Shown one piece after another: positions 45,343 to 54,120 of a stretch of 64,000 nt of DNA. The notes below the pieces were generated by a model. That model made no database searches and was not told where the DNA came from. It saw only the letters and a list, made by a program, of their open reading frames with translations. A program made the translations under genes and the position numbers. Source of the DNA: Candidatus Sericytochromatia bacterium. GTDB taxonomy: Bacteria; Cyanobacteriota; Sericytochromatia; UBA7694. The DNA lies in NCBI GenBank assembly GCA_018780035.1, contig JADMKE010000020.1, positions 184,326-248,325 on the forward strand. Reading direction: 5' to 3'. Numbering within the stretch: the first letter of the stretch is position 1; each line of letters opens with the position of its first letter.

Positions 45343-47129
45343 CCAAAATTACCAAAAAATGCTGCGTCACTGTGTGCAAGCGTTGGAATAACCAATGCAC
45401 GATCCAAATAATCATTTCGCATTTCACAGGAGGTTTCTGCAATCAGGGTACAACCATGGCAGGCAGCACCTTGCAGCCATCTTCTCTCCATACTTTCACC
45501 AGGATTGTGTTGTGCACAAATTGGATCATTGGAACAGAGTGCTCCTGAGCGTAATGCGTAGCGCAAATGAGAGTCAAGATGTCTGGCTTGTTGAACAAGG
45601 CCACCCAGCGTTCCTTCTGCATCAGGACTTCCTGTATACAGCAAAATGCCATATCGCTGGGCCTCTGAATCAGCATAAATTCTTTCCCGAATCGAACTGG
45701 AAGGGTAACCGCAGTATAAAGACAAAGACTGAAGCAATAAATGAGATAAGGTATGTAAAAGAATATAGGCACCACCGGGAAAAGAACGTTGACTTTTTCT
45801 GCCTACAAGCCATTGATTGTGGCCCAAGATCAAATGTTCTAATCGCTGTTTGACACTGGATTGCCCCAACCATTCATGAACACTTGTGGTTTTAAGTTGA
45901 ATAAAGATCCCTTCCCCTTTGTTTTCTATAGCAGGAAACCAAGATGGGTCGAGAGCCAATTCAGCGCGCTCTACATCTGTTTCAAATTCTCCGTTGATAT
46001 CAGGAACTTCTGCTTCAAATCGAGTAAAACCAGTCAGAGCAAGCACTTCTCTCAATCGATGCAGTTGAATCACTGCCTCTATGTCTTTGCTTAAACCACT
46101 TTTTCTCCAGATATGTTCAGGCAATCGTCGTGCATGAAAATTGGGGTCGATAGGTACATCTTCTCCATAGCCTTCTGGCGCATTCACCAGAGCATCTAAT
46201 TCGACTAATTTGACAGGGCGTTCCACCTGATTTCCGCCCTGTTTGAGCCTTTGAATGGCCTCCATGATCTCTGAATCGCTGAATGGGGCCAGTTGATCCG
46301 CGTTTTTGGGTTTTCTTCTAAAAATCTTAATCTCAGAAATGTCTTCAACAGTGGATAAATCATCCCACAAGGCATTCACGATAACATCTACTTCACTGTT
46401 GCGCTCGGGTATCGATAAAACGCTTAATACCTGTGAGAAATAGGCATTGGCAGCTGTACGAATCAATAGTCTGCCTGGCAAAATACAGCCTTCCTGGCTG
46501 TCTCTGCCCAACCAAGGACGTTTGCCCAAACATGTTCCCAGTGGATTTGTTTCAATCAAAGTGGCATCATACAAGCTGCGTTTTTGCCCACATTCGCAGC
46601 GTACCGATAAATCCCCTAAATCACCACTGGTCCCTTTTTCGTCTAACCAGAGTGGTCTTCGGCATTGCGAGTTTCCCCGATGTACAAAACGATACCAATC
46701 CAAATCATCAATATGTCCTTTGGGGCAGGCCCTGACAAATCGAGTCGGCACAACTTGCAATCCATCATACTTATTGTTTTGCAAAGAATTTCTATGCACC
46801 AGCCGCCGGGAACGCAATTGTGCCGTGTTCAGATCTTTTTCTTGCACCACAAACCATTCGGGGAATCGCCAAGCCCCAATCCCGATGGGGGCCTCCTGCG
46901 GATGATTGGATTGGGTAGGCGGTGTATATAGCCTGGGAAACGAAAGTCCTGTCATCATTTGGAGTTTACGTGTTAGGCGGGGTTCATGAATCTCTTCCAA
47001 TTTACTCAGAGCAGGCCAAGTATCCAGGCCCCCCATAATCACTGAATAGTTGGGCATATCCAACAAGGCCCCAGGGCCCCAGGTTGAAACTGTCTGACTG
47101 CGTCGAATTTGGGCGTGTGCTTTTTTCAT
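45339..47129 (-). CDS. drmB: DISARM protein DrmB (DUF1998)
   Basis: A 596-residue protein of the DUF1998 family. Its N-terminus (RRSQTVSTWGPGALLDMPN) and its C-terminal part, HTLSHLLLQSLSLYCGYPSSSIRERIY, GILLYTGSPDAEGTLGGL and a cysteine cluster (CSNDPICAQHN, GAACHGCTLIAETSCEMRN), are typical of DrmB. It forms a complex with DrmA that binds and blocks incoming phage DNA. Overlaps both drmA (four bases) and drmC (four bases), so the three are translated together. Confidence 0.9.
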   Translation of the reverse strand: MKKAHAQIRRSQTVSTWGPGALLDMPNYSVIMGGLDTWPALSKLEEIHEPRLTRKLQMMTGLSFPRLYTPPTQSNHPQEAPIGIGAWRFPEWFVVQEKDLNTAQLRSRRLVHRNSLQNNKYDGLQVVPTRFVRACPKGHIDDLDWYRFVHRGNSQCRRPLWLDEKGTSGDLGDLSVRCECGQKRSLYDATLIETNPLGTCLGKRPWLGRDSQEGCILPGRLLIRTAANAYFSQVLSVLSIPERNSEVDVIVNALWDDLSTVEDISEIKIFRRKPKNADQLAPFSDSEIMEAIQRLKQGGNQVERPVKLVELDALVNAPEGYGEDVPIDPNFHARRLPEHIWRKSGLSKDIEAVIQLHRLREVLALTGFTRFEAEVPDINGEFETDVERAELALDPSWFPAIENKGEGIFIQLKTTSVHEWLGQSSVKQRLEHLILGHNQWLVGRKSQRSFPGGAYILLHTLSHLLLQSLSLYCGYPSSSIRERIYADSEAQRYGILLYTGSPDAEGTLGGLVQQARHLDSHLRYALRSGALCSNDPICAQHNPGESMERRWLQGAACHGCTLIAETSCEMRNDYLDRALVIPTLAHSDAAFFGNFG

Positions 47130-50100
47130 TGGACTTCCTCCAACAGCATCCCATTGAGATCTTTGATAAATACATTGACTTCTGGTTCAACATCTCTTAA
47201 AGAACGGTTTGCTCGGAACTTTCGGTGGTCTACTGTTTCAAAATCTGTTTCCAACATGCCCCTCAATAAAGGCTTTGCAGTGCGTGGTTCTTCGTATTCT
47301 TGGTATGTCACGGTGATACCCTGATTGTGATAATTTTGAACAATTTTCACCCAGGAATCTAAGAGATCGACCACCCTGTTTTTAACACTCAGCAAGCGCT
47401 CAGCTCTTTCATTGGGGTCATCCATGGGCTGGGCATTCACACGATCATAAAAAGCGTGTAAAAGCTTTTCTTCCAATTGAGTTCTCACCTGTCCAATATT
47501 GCTAACCCCTTTGGCTGGGGTTAATGGATTTTCGATATGTCGGGCCAAAGCCACCACCGCTCCTGCCATGCCGCGATCCAAGGCCCTGGCAGAAAAAGGG
47601 GTTACGCTACCGGCTTCCACAGAGCGGTAAAAGGTTTCGTGGTAGTGCTTGAAACGTTCATAATGGGAGCGGTCACGGGGGCGATGAATATTTAACACGG
47701 TGACGACCAGTCCTGGACGGTCACTATCACGGCCCACCCGACTGGTGGCTTGAATATATTCTGCATGGGTTTTGGGCTGGGCAAAAACCACCATTAAACC
47801 AAGCCTGGGAATATCCAAACCAACTGAAATCATATTGGTTGCAATCGCACAATCCACCCGTTGATCGCTATTAAACAAAGACTCCAATCTTCGGCGTGCT
47901 TCTGCCACCTTATTGGTGGGCACCCGTGACGTCAATTCCAAAACTTCTGAGAAATTATGACGATCACTGAATAAACCGATTTGCTCTCCCAAGCGTTTCC
48001 GCCCACTGTAGCCTTTGATGGTGTTCTGCACCTGTTCCTCGAGAATTCGACGGGCTCCCCCCAACTCTCTTAAACTGTTGAAATAACCCAAGACAGTCAT
48101 ATAGGGATCAGCTGGATTCTGCGGATTGTGGGTTCCCCCTTCTGCCTGATAAGCATTTTGGGCTGCTCCCATCAAAACCAGCCAGACTCTGCGCATGATT
48201 TCTTTAGGATTGCGCCCCTGAGCGGCGACCCCCACATACAGCCTGGCCGGAATTTCGTTTGCCGGGGCTGTTTTAGCAAAAAAAGCATCCTTCCGCTCTG
48301 GACCTGGCGGAGGAAATATCTGCGTCAAGGCTCTGCCAAACAGGGCTTGAATTTGCTCTTGGGCACGTCTGACAGTGGCGGTGGAGGCCACAATTTTGGG
48401 GCGAATCGTTTGACCGTTATAATCTGTCAAAGATAAGGCTTCAATAGCCGCTTCGTAAAGCCCAGCCATGGTTCCCAAGGGGCCGGATATTAAGTGCATC
48501 TCATCCTGAATAATTAAATCCGGGGGTTGAAGTGATTTTGTCAGTCGCTGACCTTGTCCGGTTTCGGCGGCTCCGTAAAACCCTTTTTCTGAATAACGAA
48601 CCGCTCCCCCCAATAAAACACCGGATTGGGCAATCCAGGGCAACGAAGCAAATTTATCTACGGTTGAAATCAAAAAGGCAGGAAGTCTCCGGTAAATGCC
48701 CTCATCAACGGCCAAAATTGGCAAGGGGCGGTGATCCCCACTAAAATCACATTCAAAATTGGTACAGATGATGCGCAGCTCCGTAGGCTGATCATCGTTG
48801 GGCTCAAGGGTGAATGAATCAGGTTCAAACCGTTCTCCACACCAAGGACAATTTTCCAGAGGGATGGGTGAGGGTTTACTTTGTGGATCTCTTTTGTATT
48901 GCCTGACTTTGGTTCGAGCAGAATCAGGATTGCCATCTCCTTTTTTGCCCAAAATATTGGGTGTAGCGGCTTTACCGACCCATAAGCCAATTTCAAAGGG
49001 CCAGTGACCGTAACGATCAAGGTTCTCTTCACGTTCCAGTTCCAGAGCACAGGTTAAACCAGCTGCGCGCCCCAATTGATCCAGCGTGAGCAAGCGTAAG
49101 GTATAGCGCATCACCACACTGACACCCGCACCACAATATCCCTGATCCTGAGGGTGTTTTAAGCGACACAGTACCATGGCAAAGGCAGCCAGACCGAGAT
49201 AGGCTTCTGTCTTGCCGCCGCCGGTGGGAAAAAAGAGCAGATCTACTGTTTCGCGGTGAGGATCCGTTGGGTCAACCATGCCTTTGAGATTCAATAGAAT
49301 AAAAGCCAATTGAAAGGCGCGCCAGGATGGATTTGGGATATTCAATCTTTTTTTAAGGGCCCTTGAAACAGCGCGATTAGCAACTCTAAAGGCATCCAGC
49401 GCATCGGCATCTTGACTCAGCATCTCAATGCCCTGTTCTATCCGTAATGCGGCTAAATTGGCCTGACGCAAAAGTTCACGGGCTACCTCTTGCCTGGAAT
49501 CACTCAAATCTGAAAGTGGCTTGCCCTGTTGTTGAATCCATTCTCGGTATTGGCTCACCAAAGGTCGCAAAGCAGTTTTTAAAGCCTGCCCATCGCTGAG
49601 ACCGCCCAATGTATCCATTTGCAATTCTACATCCGGGATGACAATCGTTTCCATTTTCTCAACCTCCGCAGAAGGAATCCAGGCCGTGCGCAATATGCGG
49701 CACTGACCGTTGAGTAAATCCCATTCAGCGGAGACCCCATGCCCGGTGGCAAATTCAGGGGTATCAGCATAATGCAAATCGGCGACCTGATCATCCCAGT
49801 CTTCGGCCAAGGCCCCTCTGGGATCGGGCCGGGGCACAAAAGCATCTTGAGAAGAAATTTCTATTTCGGGTTGAAAGACATAGGCCTGATCGCGTAAATC
49901 ACCCGATTGAGGAGGGCGATGATTCACCAGAAAAATAGAAATGGATCGCGTACCTGATGGTATGTGGGCTGTAAAGTCATCATCGCGAATCAGTCTTTGC
50001 ACCACATGCAATTGTAATCCGGTGGCATTGGGCAGATCATAAACGGCAGCTTCTGTCTGCAAGGGCATGTCTAAACGAATAAATTCTTCTCTGGCTTGTC

Positions 50101-50503
50101 TTTGCCAATAACTCACTTTACTGTTTTCGAGTTGTTCTTCGATCAGATGATAATCACCCCAACAAATGGCGACTTGGAGGGTTTGAGGCACTTGTGAAAT
50201 CAAAAAACTGATCCCCATAGAGGAGGGAAAAAAACTTTTTTTGGCCGCTTTCTCTTCTTCGGTACTTTCACCGGGAACCCCCGATCTTAGAGGAGCTTCA
50301 CTCAGATCGTCATCGCCGTCATAATCGCTGCTCTGCTCCGGCGGAGAGCCTGTGGGAATTAAAAACCCCGTTAGATACCAATAAGATGGCCAGGACTTGC
50401 TCGGCAATCTTTCTTCGGCCAATTCATGTCCCGGCCAGGGACCAACCAAATCCAGTTTCAGGGCATTGACGAGTTCTTGCCTGACCTCCAATGATGTTGT
50501 CAT
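47126..50503 (-). CDS. drmA: DISARM helicase DrmA
   Basis: A 1125-residue SF2-type helicase. The N-terminal 400 residues are DrmA-specific. Walker A FPTGGGKTEAYLGL is near residue 428, the DEMH box in IIQDEMHLISGPLG near 666, and helicase motifs V/VI in TNMISVGLDIPRLGLM and QATSRVGRDSDRPGLV near 920. A cysteine pair CPWCGERF lies between the motor domains. DrmA with DrmB is the DNA-recognition core of DISARM. It is separated from drmMI by about 4.4 kb, unlike the usual contiguous order, and lies 72 bases downstream of pycC. Confidence 0.92.
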   Translation of the reverse strand: MTTSLEVRQELVNALKLDLVGPWPGHELAEERLPSKSWPSYWYLTGFLIPTGSPPEQSSDYDGDDDLSEAPLRSGVPGESTEEEKAAKKSFFPSSMGISFLISQVPQTLQVAICWGDYHLIEEQLENSKVSYWQRQAREEFIRLDMPLQTEAAVYDLPNATGLQLHVVQRLIRDDDFTAHIPSGTRSISIFLVNHRPPQSGDLRDQAYVFQPEIEISSQDAFVPRPDPRGALAEDWDDQVADLHYADTPEFATGHGVSAEWDLLNGQCRILRTAWIPSAEVEKMETIVIPDVELQMDTLGGLSDGQALKTALRPLVSQYREWIQQQGKPLSDLSDSRQEVARELLRQANLAALRIEQGIEMLSQDADALDAFRVANRAVSRALKKRLNIPNPSWRAFQLAFILLNLKGMVDPTDPHRETVDLLFFPTGGGKTEAYLGLAAFAMVLCRLKHPQDQGYCGAGVSVVMRYTLRLLTLDQLGRAAGLTCALELEREENLDRYGHWPFEIGLWVGKAATPNILGKKGDGNPDSARTKVRQYKRDPQSKPSPIPLENCPWCGERFEPDSFTLEPNDDQPTELRIICTNFECDFSGDHRPLPILAVDEGIYRRLPAFLISTVDKFASLPWIAQSGVLLGGAVRYSEKGFYGAAETGQGQRLTKSLQPPDLIIQDEMHLISGPLGTMAGLYEAAIEALSLTDYNGQTIRPKIVASTATVRRAQEQIQALFGRALTQIFPPPGPERKDAFFAKTAPANEIPARLYVGVAAQGRNPKEIMRRVWLVLMGAAQNAYQAEGGTHNPQNPADPYMTVLGYFNSLRELGGARRILEEQVQNTIKGYSGRKRLGEQIGLFSDRHNFSEVLELTSRVPTNKVAEARRRLESLFNSDQRVDCAIATNMISVGLDIPRLGLMVVFAQPKTHAEYIQATSRVGRDSDRPGLVVTVLNIHRPRDRSHYERFKHYHETFYRSVEAGSVTPFSARALDRGMAGAVVALARHIENPLTPAKGVSNIGQVRTQLEEKLLHAFYDRVNAQPMDDPNERAERLLSVKNRVVDLLDSWVKIVQNYHNQGITVTYQEYEEPRTAKPLLRGMLETDFETVDHRKFRANRSLRDVEPEVNVFIKDLNGMLLEEVQ

Positions 50504-50575
50504 TCCGCTTACCCCTGTCTGTATTGTTGCCTGGTTTCATTTTACGTTAAAACCAAATGAAGATTAATCCCAAAA

Positions 50576-51883
50576 TTAAGCAATATAGATACCCAAACGA
50601 GCTTCATGCGTTTTCCGACCACTTGAAAACAGCTTGACAATCATATAATGGAGGCCTCTGTACTGAGTATGCTCCCAATGAATGTGTGTCGTTCCCTTCC
50701 GCACTTTCTCAAGCTCCTCATTGTACTCTGTATCGTGATTGTCATAATTTTCTCCAGCTCTTTCAGCTTCGGCACCATGGTTCTCAACATGATAGCTGAT
50801 TTTGGGAAACATGTGAGAAGAAGGAATTTCAACACTGAATCTCAAGTTCTTCTCCTTTGGAAGAATCGTGCTACATGGTTCATATGGAAAACCAAGCTCA
50901 CTCCCCTTTTGGTCGCACACATGAATATAAGGAATAATACTCATCCCAGTTGAACGATAATCTGCATCATATCTGGCTATGGGGGTATATTTTAAGTAAT
51001 TTTTCCAGTCTAAAATAAATTGCTTATAGTTGATTGGATTACCTTCAATGCCAGTATAGTTCGGCATGACATAAGGAATACTTACAGTTTCATTATTTCT
51101 AAGCTTTGTTTTAACCATTAAAAGCTCTGATGGAAAATCAATTTGTTCTTTCAAGGATTGACCAATCATAATCTGGTTATGTCCGGCCGCATGCTGAAGT
51201 TTTGATGCGACATCCACATGAAACGATGTAGCGGTGACTTCGTTGACACCTGTATACCCATAACTGCCCCATAAAATTTTGTCTTTGGGTGCATAATCAA
51301 TACCGATACGAATACCAAATGGCTCCGCCCCAAAACCATTCTTTAGCTGGGGAATAACAACCTTTGTTGTAAAGTATTGTATTGAGCAGGCTGCATTCAC
51401 GGCATTAATGATGCTTTCTTCTACAGTTTTGGTCTTGCCCCCAAAGAAAACCATGATGGCATCACCCATGATTCGGTGAATATGGCCATCGAAAGAGGTG
51501 GCGATATCAATAGCTGAACGTAAAATGGCATTCTTGATATGGAAGACCTCAACCGGCTTATAAATAATGCCAAGACGGGTTGAACCGACCATATCTAAAA
51601 AGAGAGTGACAATTGGGCAAGCCTCTGTCAGGCCTGGTTGTTCTTTGAGGTGCAAAAAATCCGGATGGTGGCCAATTTGTGGAACAACAAACCCTTCTTT
51701 ACCAAAAGCGGGACGAAAGAATGCTTGAAGGGTGCTCTCCTGAGCTTCAATCGTATACTCACTAATTATGTCATCAATGCTGTCAGCTTGATCAAAAGAT
51801 TTACGAGCTATTACGCGACGGGGTTGCTCCAAATAGTCTGCATAAATTTTACTCAATATTTCTGATTTAATGGATGTTGCCAT
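50576..51883 (-). CDS. pycC: Pycsar-type nucleotidyl cyclase PycC
   Basis: A 435-residue class III cyclase with metal aspartates in FLDMVGST (D97) and MGDAIMVFFGG (D141). The C-terminal 120 residues have the AGS-C sensor pattern: PKISYHVENHGAEAERAGE, then HIHWEHTQYRGLHYMIVKLFS. This architecture, next to a DUF5706-like membrane effector, is that of Pycsar antiphage cyclases, which make cCMP or cUMP in response to phage. Which base is used cannot be read from the sequence. It lies eight bases after the effector gene. AT-richer than the DISARM genes, consistent with separate acquisition. Confidence 0.87.
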   Translation of the reverse strand: MATSIKSEILSKIYADYLEQPRRVIARKSFDQADSIDDIISEYTIEAQESTLQAFFRPAFGKEGFVVPQIGHHPDFLHLKEQPGLTEACPIVTLFLDMVGSTRLGIIYKPVEVFHIKNAILRSAIDIATSFDGHIHRIMGDAIMVFFGGKTKTVEESIINAVNAACSIQYFTTKVVIPQLKNGFGAEPFGIRIGIDYAPKDKILWGSYGYTGVNEVTATSFHVDVASKLQHAAGHNQIMIGQSLKEQIDFPSELLMVKTKLRNNETVSIPYVMPNYTGIEGNPINYKQFILDWKNYLKYTPIARYDADYRSTGMSIIPYIHVCDQKGSELGFPYEPCSTILPKEKNLRFSVEIPSSHMFPKISYHVENHGAEAERAGENYDNHDTEYNEELEKVRKGTTHIHWEHTQYRGLHYMIVKLFSSGRKTHEARLGIYIA

Positions 51884-51891
51884 AATTACCT

Positions 51892-52473
51892 TTACTTACA
51901 TGACGGGATTGTGCCAGAGAGGATGTACATGAGAACAATAATGAGAAGTAATGCTAGCTCAAGACTGAGGGCAATAATTGAGCCACTAATCCAGTTAAAT
52001 TTGGTTCGTAAACCTTTGGCCAAGAAATAGGTTTGAGTTGCCAGTTCTTCGCGCATTTTGGGCCTCATCTGTTTGTAGTTTTCAAGGTAGGCCAATTGGT
52101 TATTGTAATTTGCAACCCCCTCAAAGAAGACGACTGATACAGTCTGTTTATCCGTTTTTCGGAAGGGATGCAGTGCGACAAATGCTTGAAAGATAGACGC
52201 AATAGAAGTAAAAGTCATGAGACAAGCCAGGATGTAAAGCAAGACTTGCAACCAGCCCACACATTTATAGAGGACAACAACGTCCTGAATTTTTAAGCTG
52301 ATCGCGGTTAGTAAGAAGGTATTAAACGTGATGATGACGGTAGCTTTTGTATTCACTGATACGAAGTACGTGTCAAAGCGTTTAATCACATTCCAGAAAA
52401 ATTCAGTATCGGTTTCCAGATCTTCTGCTGGATCCGCCCCTTTCTTTTTTGGATTTTTTTGTTCTTCACTCAT
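51892..52473 (-). CDS. pycTM: Pycsar membrane effector (PycTM type)
   Basis: A 193-residue membrane protein with helices at AKATVIITFNTFLLTAISL-like positions, LQVLLYILACLMTFTSIASI and IIALSLELALLLIIVLMYI. The central cytoplasmic part has FFEGVANYNNQLAYLENYKQM and LATQTYFLAKGLRTKFNWI. This is the DUF5706/PycTM layout, in which a cyclic pyrimidine nucleotide opens or disrupts the inner membrane and stops phage growth. The ATG at 52473 (MSEEQKNPKKKG) is preferred over 52491, which abuts the DUF2188 stop. Translated just before pycC. Confidence 0.82.
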   Translation of the reverse strand: MSEEQKNPKKKGADPAEDLETDTEFFWNVIKRFDTYFVSVNTKATVIITFNTFLLTAISLKIQDVVVLYKCVGWLQVLLYILACLMTFTSIASIFQAFVALHPFRKTDKQTVSVVFFEGVANYNNQLAYLENYKQMRPKMREELATQTYFLAKGLRTKFNWISGSIIALSLELALLLIIVLMYILSGTIPSCK

Positions 52474-52491
52474 ATATTCAATGCTCCACAA

Positions 52492-52719
52492 TTAACCTTT
52501 GGGGGGATATGGGTCATTCCCATAACTGTTGCGCTCACGAATTTGACCATTGGGCCGGTGAATGAACAATTCACTTTGTTGGTTTCGTGCAATACCTGTT
52601 GCAATTTGAATGGCTTCTGCTTGGGTTGACGTGCGAGCAGTGAGTCTTTCGTTGCCTTCACCTCTCACACCCCAGCCATTATTGCCATTGGGTACAACAT
52701 GCTGATTTTTTCCTGACAT
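52492..52719 (-). CDS. DUF2188 small protein at head of Pycsar operon
   Basis: A 75-residue basic protein starting MSGKNQHVVPNGNNGWGVRGEGN and ending IRERNSYGNDPYPPKG, with TQAEAIQIATGIARNQQSEL between them; this is the DUF2188 family. Family members are small and widespread, of unknown function, sometimes with defence genes. It has a strong AAGGAGA ten bases before the ATG and is 18 bases from the effector gene, so it is the first gene of the DUF2188-pycTM-pycC unit. Confidence 0.88.
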   Translation of the reverse strand: MSGKNQHVVPNGNNGWGVRGEGNERLTARTSTQAEAIQIATGIARNQQSELFIHRPNGQIRERNSYGNDPYPPKG

Positions 52720-52749
52720 ATTACAATGTTCTCCTTAATGCTAAAATTG

Positions 52750-52777
52750 TTGAAATTAAATCCTGAATTAGGATAAT
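52750..52777 (+). promoter_or_regulatory. Candidate plus-strand promoter of the XRE-ImmA cassette
   Basis: TTGAAA (52750-52755) and GATAAT (52772-52777) with a 16-base spacer. The spacer and -10 contain operator site 1, and the start would lie inside the opposing promoter, so the two promoters would exclude each other. Confidence 0.35.
52760..52774. promoter_or_regulatory. Operator site 1, ATCCT-N5-AGGAT
   Basis: Perfect five-base inverted repeat ATCCT-GAATT-AGGAT between the divergent DUF2188 and XRE genes. Same as site 2 in both arms and centre length. It lies just downstream of the minus-strand -10, where a bound protein would block transcription. Confidence 0.65.
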
Positions 52778-52780
52778 CTG

Positions 52781-52810
52781 ATTATGAAGCCCAGCTATTG
52801 CGGTTGTCAA
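52781..52810 (-). promoter_or_regulatory. Promoter of DUF2188-pycTM-pycC (and perhaps drmABC)
   Basis: On the minus strand, perfect TTGACA (52805-52810) and CATAAT (52781-52786) with an 18-base spacer. It is placed between the two ATCCT-N5-AGGAT operator copies and about 60 bases before the DUF2188 ATG. Confidence 0.65.
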
Positions 52811-52828
52811 CATATTGTGATAAATTTC

Positions 52829-52843
52829 ATCCTAAAACAGGAT
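52829..52843. promoter_or_regulatory. Operator site 2, ATCCT-N5-AGGAT
   Basis: Second copy of the inverted repeat, ATCCT-AAAAC-AGGAT, centred 69 bases from site 1 and 18 bases upstream of the XRE regulator ATG. The two copies flank the TTGACA/CATAAT promoter, which fits binding by a dimeric XRE repressor with looping or cooperative contact. Confidence 0.65.
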
Positions 52844-52860
52844 AAGAATTGCGGTGAGCG

Positions 52861-53253
52861 ATGAACACCTTTGAATACATTAGCCACAAGATTCGGGAGT
52901 TGCGAAATGAATTCAACTCTGGTGCAGGTCTTTCACAAGAAGCCCTGGGGAAAGAAATCGGTGTTAATGCAAATACGATTTCTCGTTGGGAAACCGGCTC
53001 TTACAAACCCAGTGTGGATGATCTGGAAAAACTGAGTCGTTTTTTTGGGGTCTCGATTCTCAAGTTTTTCCCCAATGAACAAGAAAGCAACAGTGAATCG
53101 ATTAAAAGCCTGCTGCGAGCCGCCTCAGATCTGGATCCTCAAGATATCGATGAACTGACCAGTTATGCCAATTTTCGCAAAGCCCGTAAACTTCATTTGG
53201 ATGCTAAAAACGGCAAAGTGGGAAGAAAGGCTAAAAAACGCAGTAATGACTGA
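52861..53253 (+). CDS. XRE-family transcriptional regulator
   Basis: A 130-residue protein with an N-terminal helix-turn-helix of the Cro/C1 (XRE) type: LSQEALGKEIGVNANTISRWETGSYKPSVDDLEKLSRFF, split here over five helices. The C-terminal half is a helical region with a charged tail (GRKAKKR). It most likely represses the divergent DUF2188-Pycsar operon and its own gene through the two inverted repeats upstream. It overlaps the metallopeptidase gene by eight bases, the standard XRE-ImmA pairing in which the peptidase cleaves the repressor on induction. Confidence 0.9.
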   Translation: MNTFEYISHKIRELRNEFNSGAGLSQEALGKEIGVNANTISRWETGSYKPSVDDLEKLSRFFGVSILKFFPNEQESNSESIKSLLRAASDLDPQDIDELTSYANFRKARKLHLDAKNGKVGRKAKKRSND

Positions 53254-53836
53254 GTCTTACCAAGACCTCAAACGTCTGGCCTGGGAAATCCGGAAAAAAT
53301 ACAGTATCACAAGCTTTCGTATTTTACCCGGTCAAATGAAACAAATCTGTAAATCTGAAGGGGTTCAGTATATTGACTTGTGCCCACGTCTGAAAAAGTG
53401 TAATGGCGCCTATTTTTACACCGAAGAAGAAGGGGCTTCGATTCTTGTCAAAAAAGGGTTGCCCAATGATCCTTATGCCTTTACCTTGGGCCATGAGTTA
53501 AAGCACCATTTAACTGACAGAGATAAACTTGTTGCATTTTGCATCCAAAACGCTACAGAGGAGATGGAAATCGGAGCTGAGATTTTTGCTGCAGAACTTT
53601 TATTCCCTGATCATTTGTTTATAGACACGTGTCATTATCAAGGGATTCAAAAAGGACTGTGCCAACCCATAGATTTGGTTCGTCTCAAACGGGATACACA
53701 AACTACGCTCAGTTATGCTGGGCTGGTGAAAAAGGCCGAGTTTTTGGGCTATATTCCAAGAGGTACTTTCAAAGGAATTCGGTGGAAAAAACTCGAAGAA
53801 GAACTCTATGGCCTGCCTTTTTATAAACGTAGATAA
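53246..53836 (+). CDS. ImmA/IrrE-family metallopeptidase
   Basis: A 196-residue protein with the zinc-peptidase motif HELKH (H83, E84, H87) in FTLGHELKHHLTD, and a downstream glutamate helix EEMEIGAEIFAAELLFPD, as in ImmA/IrrE. It should cut the partner XRE regulator after an inducing signal (DNA damage, or something phage-linked). It starts at the ATG 53246, overlapping the XRE stop by eight bases; the longer frame from 53165 lies inside the regulator gene. Next to an 84-residue unknown and a HEPN protein. Confidence 0.88.
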   Translation: MTESYQDLKRLAWEIRKKYSITSFRILPGQMKQICKSEGVQYIDLCPRLKKCNGAYFYTEEEGASILVKKGLPNDPYAFTLGHELKHHLTDRDKLVAFCIQNATEEMEIGAEIFAAELLFPDHLFIDTCHYQGIQKGLCQPIDLVRLKRDTQTTLSYAGLVKKAEFLGYIPRGTFKGIRWKKLEEELYGLPFYKRR

Positions 53837-53865
53837 ACCCATAAATCTGGTGTTATGATATTGCC

Positions 53866-54120
53866 ATGAGTTTAATAATCGAAGATAAAAAATTTGCCAC
53901 TGAAGTGGGCTCCTTTTTTGGGAAATACCTTGGCACATTTAACAGTGCCCATAAACAAGTTCGTGCCGATTTATTCGAAAATAGCGGCACAGTGGTTGCC
54001 TATATCTCTTTTAAAAATGGCCTGAAACCAGAAAAAGTGACGGATCCATATTTGTCTCCATTGAAAGAGTTCGCAGATCAAAAATATCAAGGTCAAATCC
54101 GGCTCGTCCTTCAATCCTGA
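53866..54120 (+). CDS. Small uncharacterised protein of the XRE-ImmA-HEPN cassette
   Basis: An 84-residue protein, MSLIIEDKKFATEVGSFFG at its start and GQIRLVLQS at its end, with alternating strands and helices and no signal or membrane segment. Its TGA overlaps the ATG of the HEPN gene (TGATG), implying joint synthesis. No family recognised. Its size and coupling fit an antitoxin or partner for the HEPN protein. Confidence 0.72.
   Translation: MSLIIEDKKFATEVGSFFGKYLGTFNSAHKQVRADLFENSGTVVAYISFKNGLKPEKVTDPYLSPLKEFADQKYQGQIRLVLQS

Noticed and set aside
52750..52860. CRISPR-like repeat in the divergent spacer
   Set aside because: Only two copies of a 15-base inverted repeat with a 69-base offset and no spacers; it fits operators and not an array.
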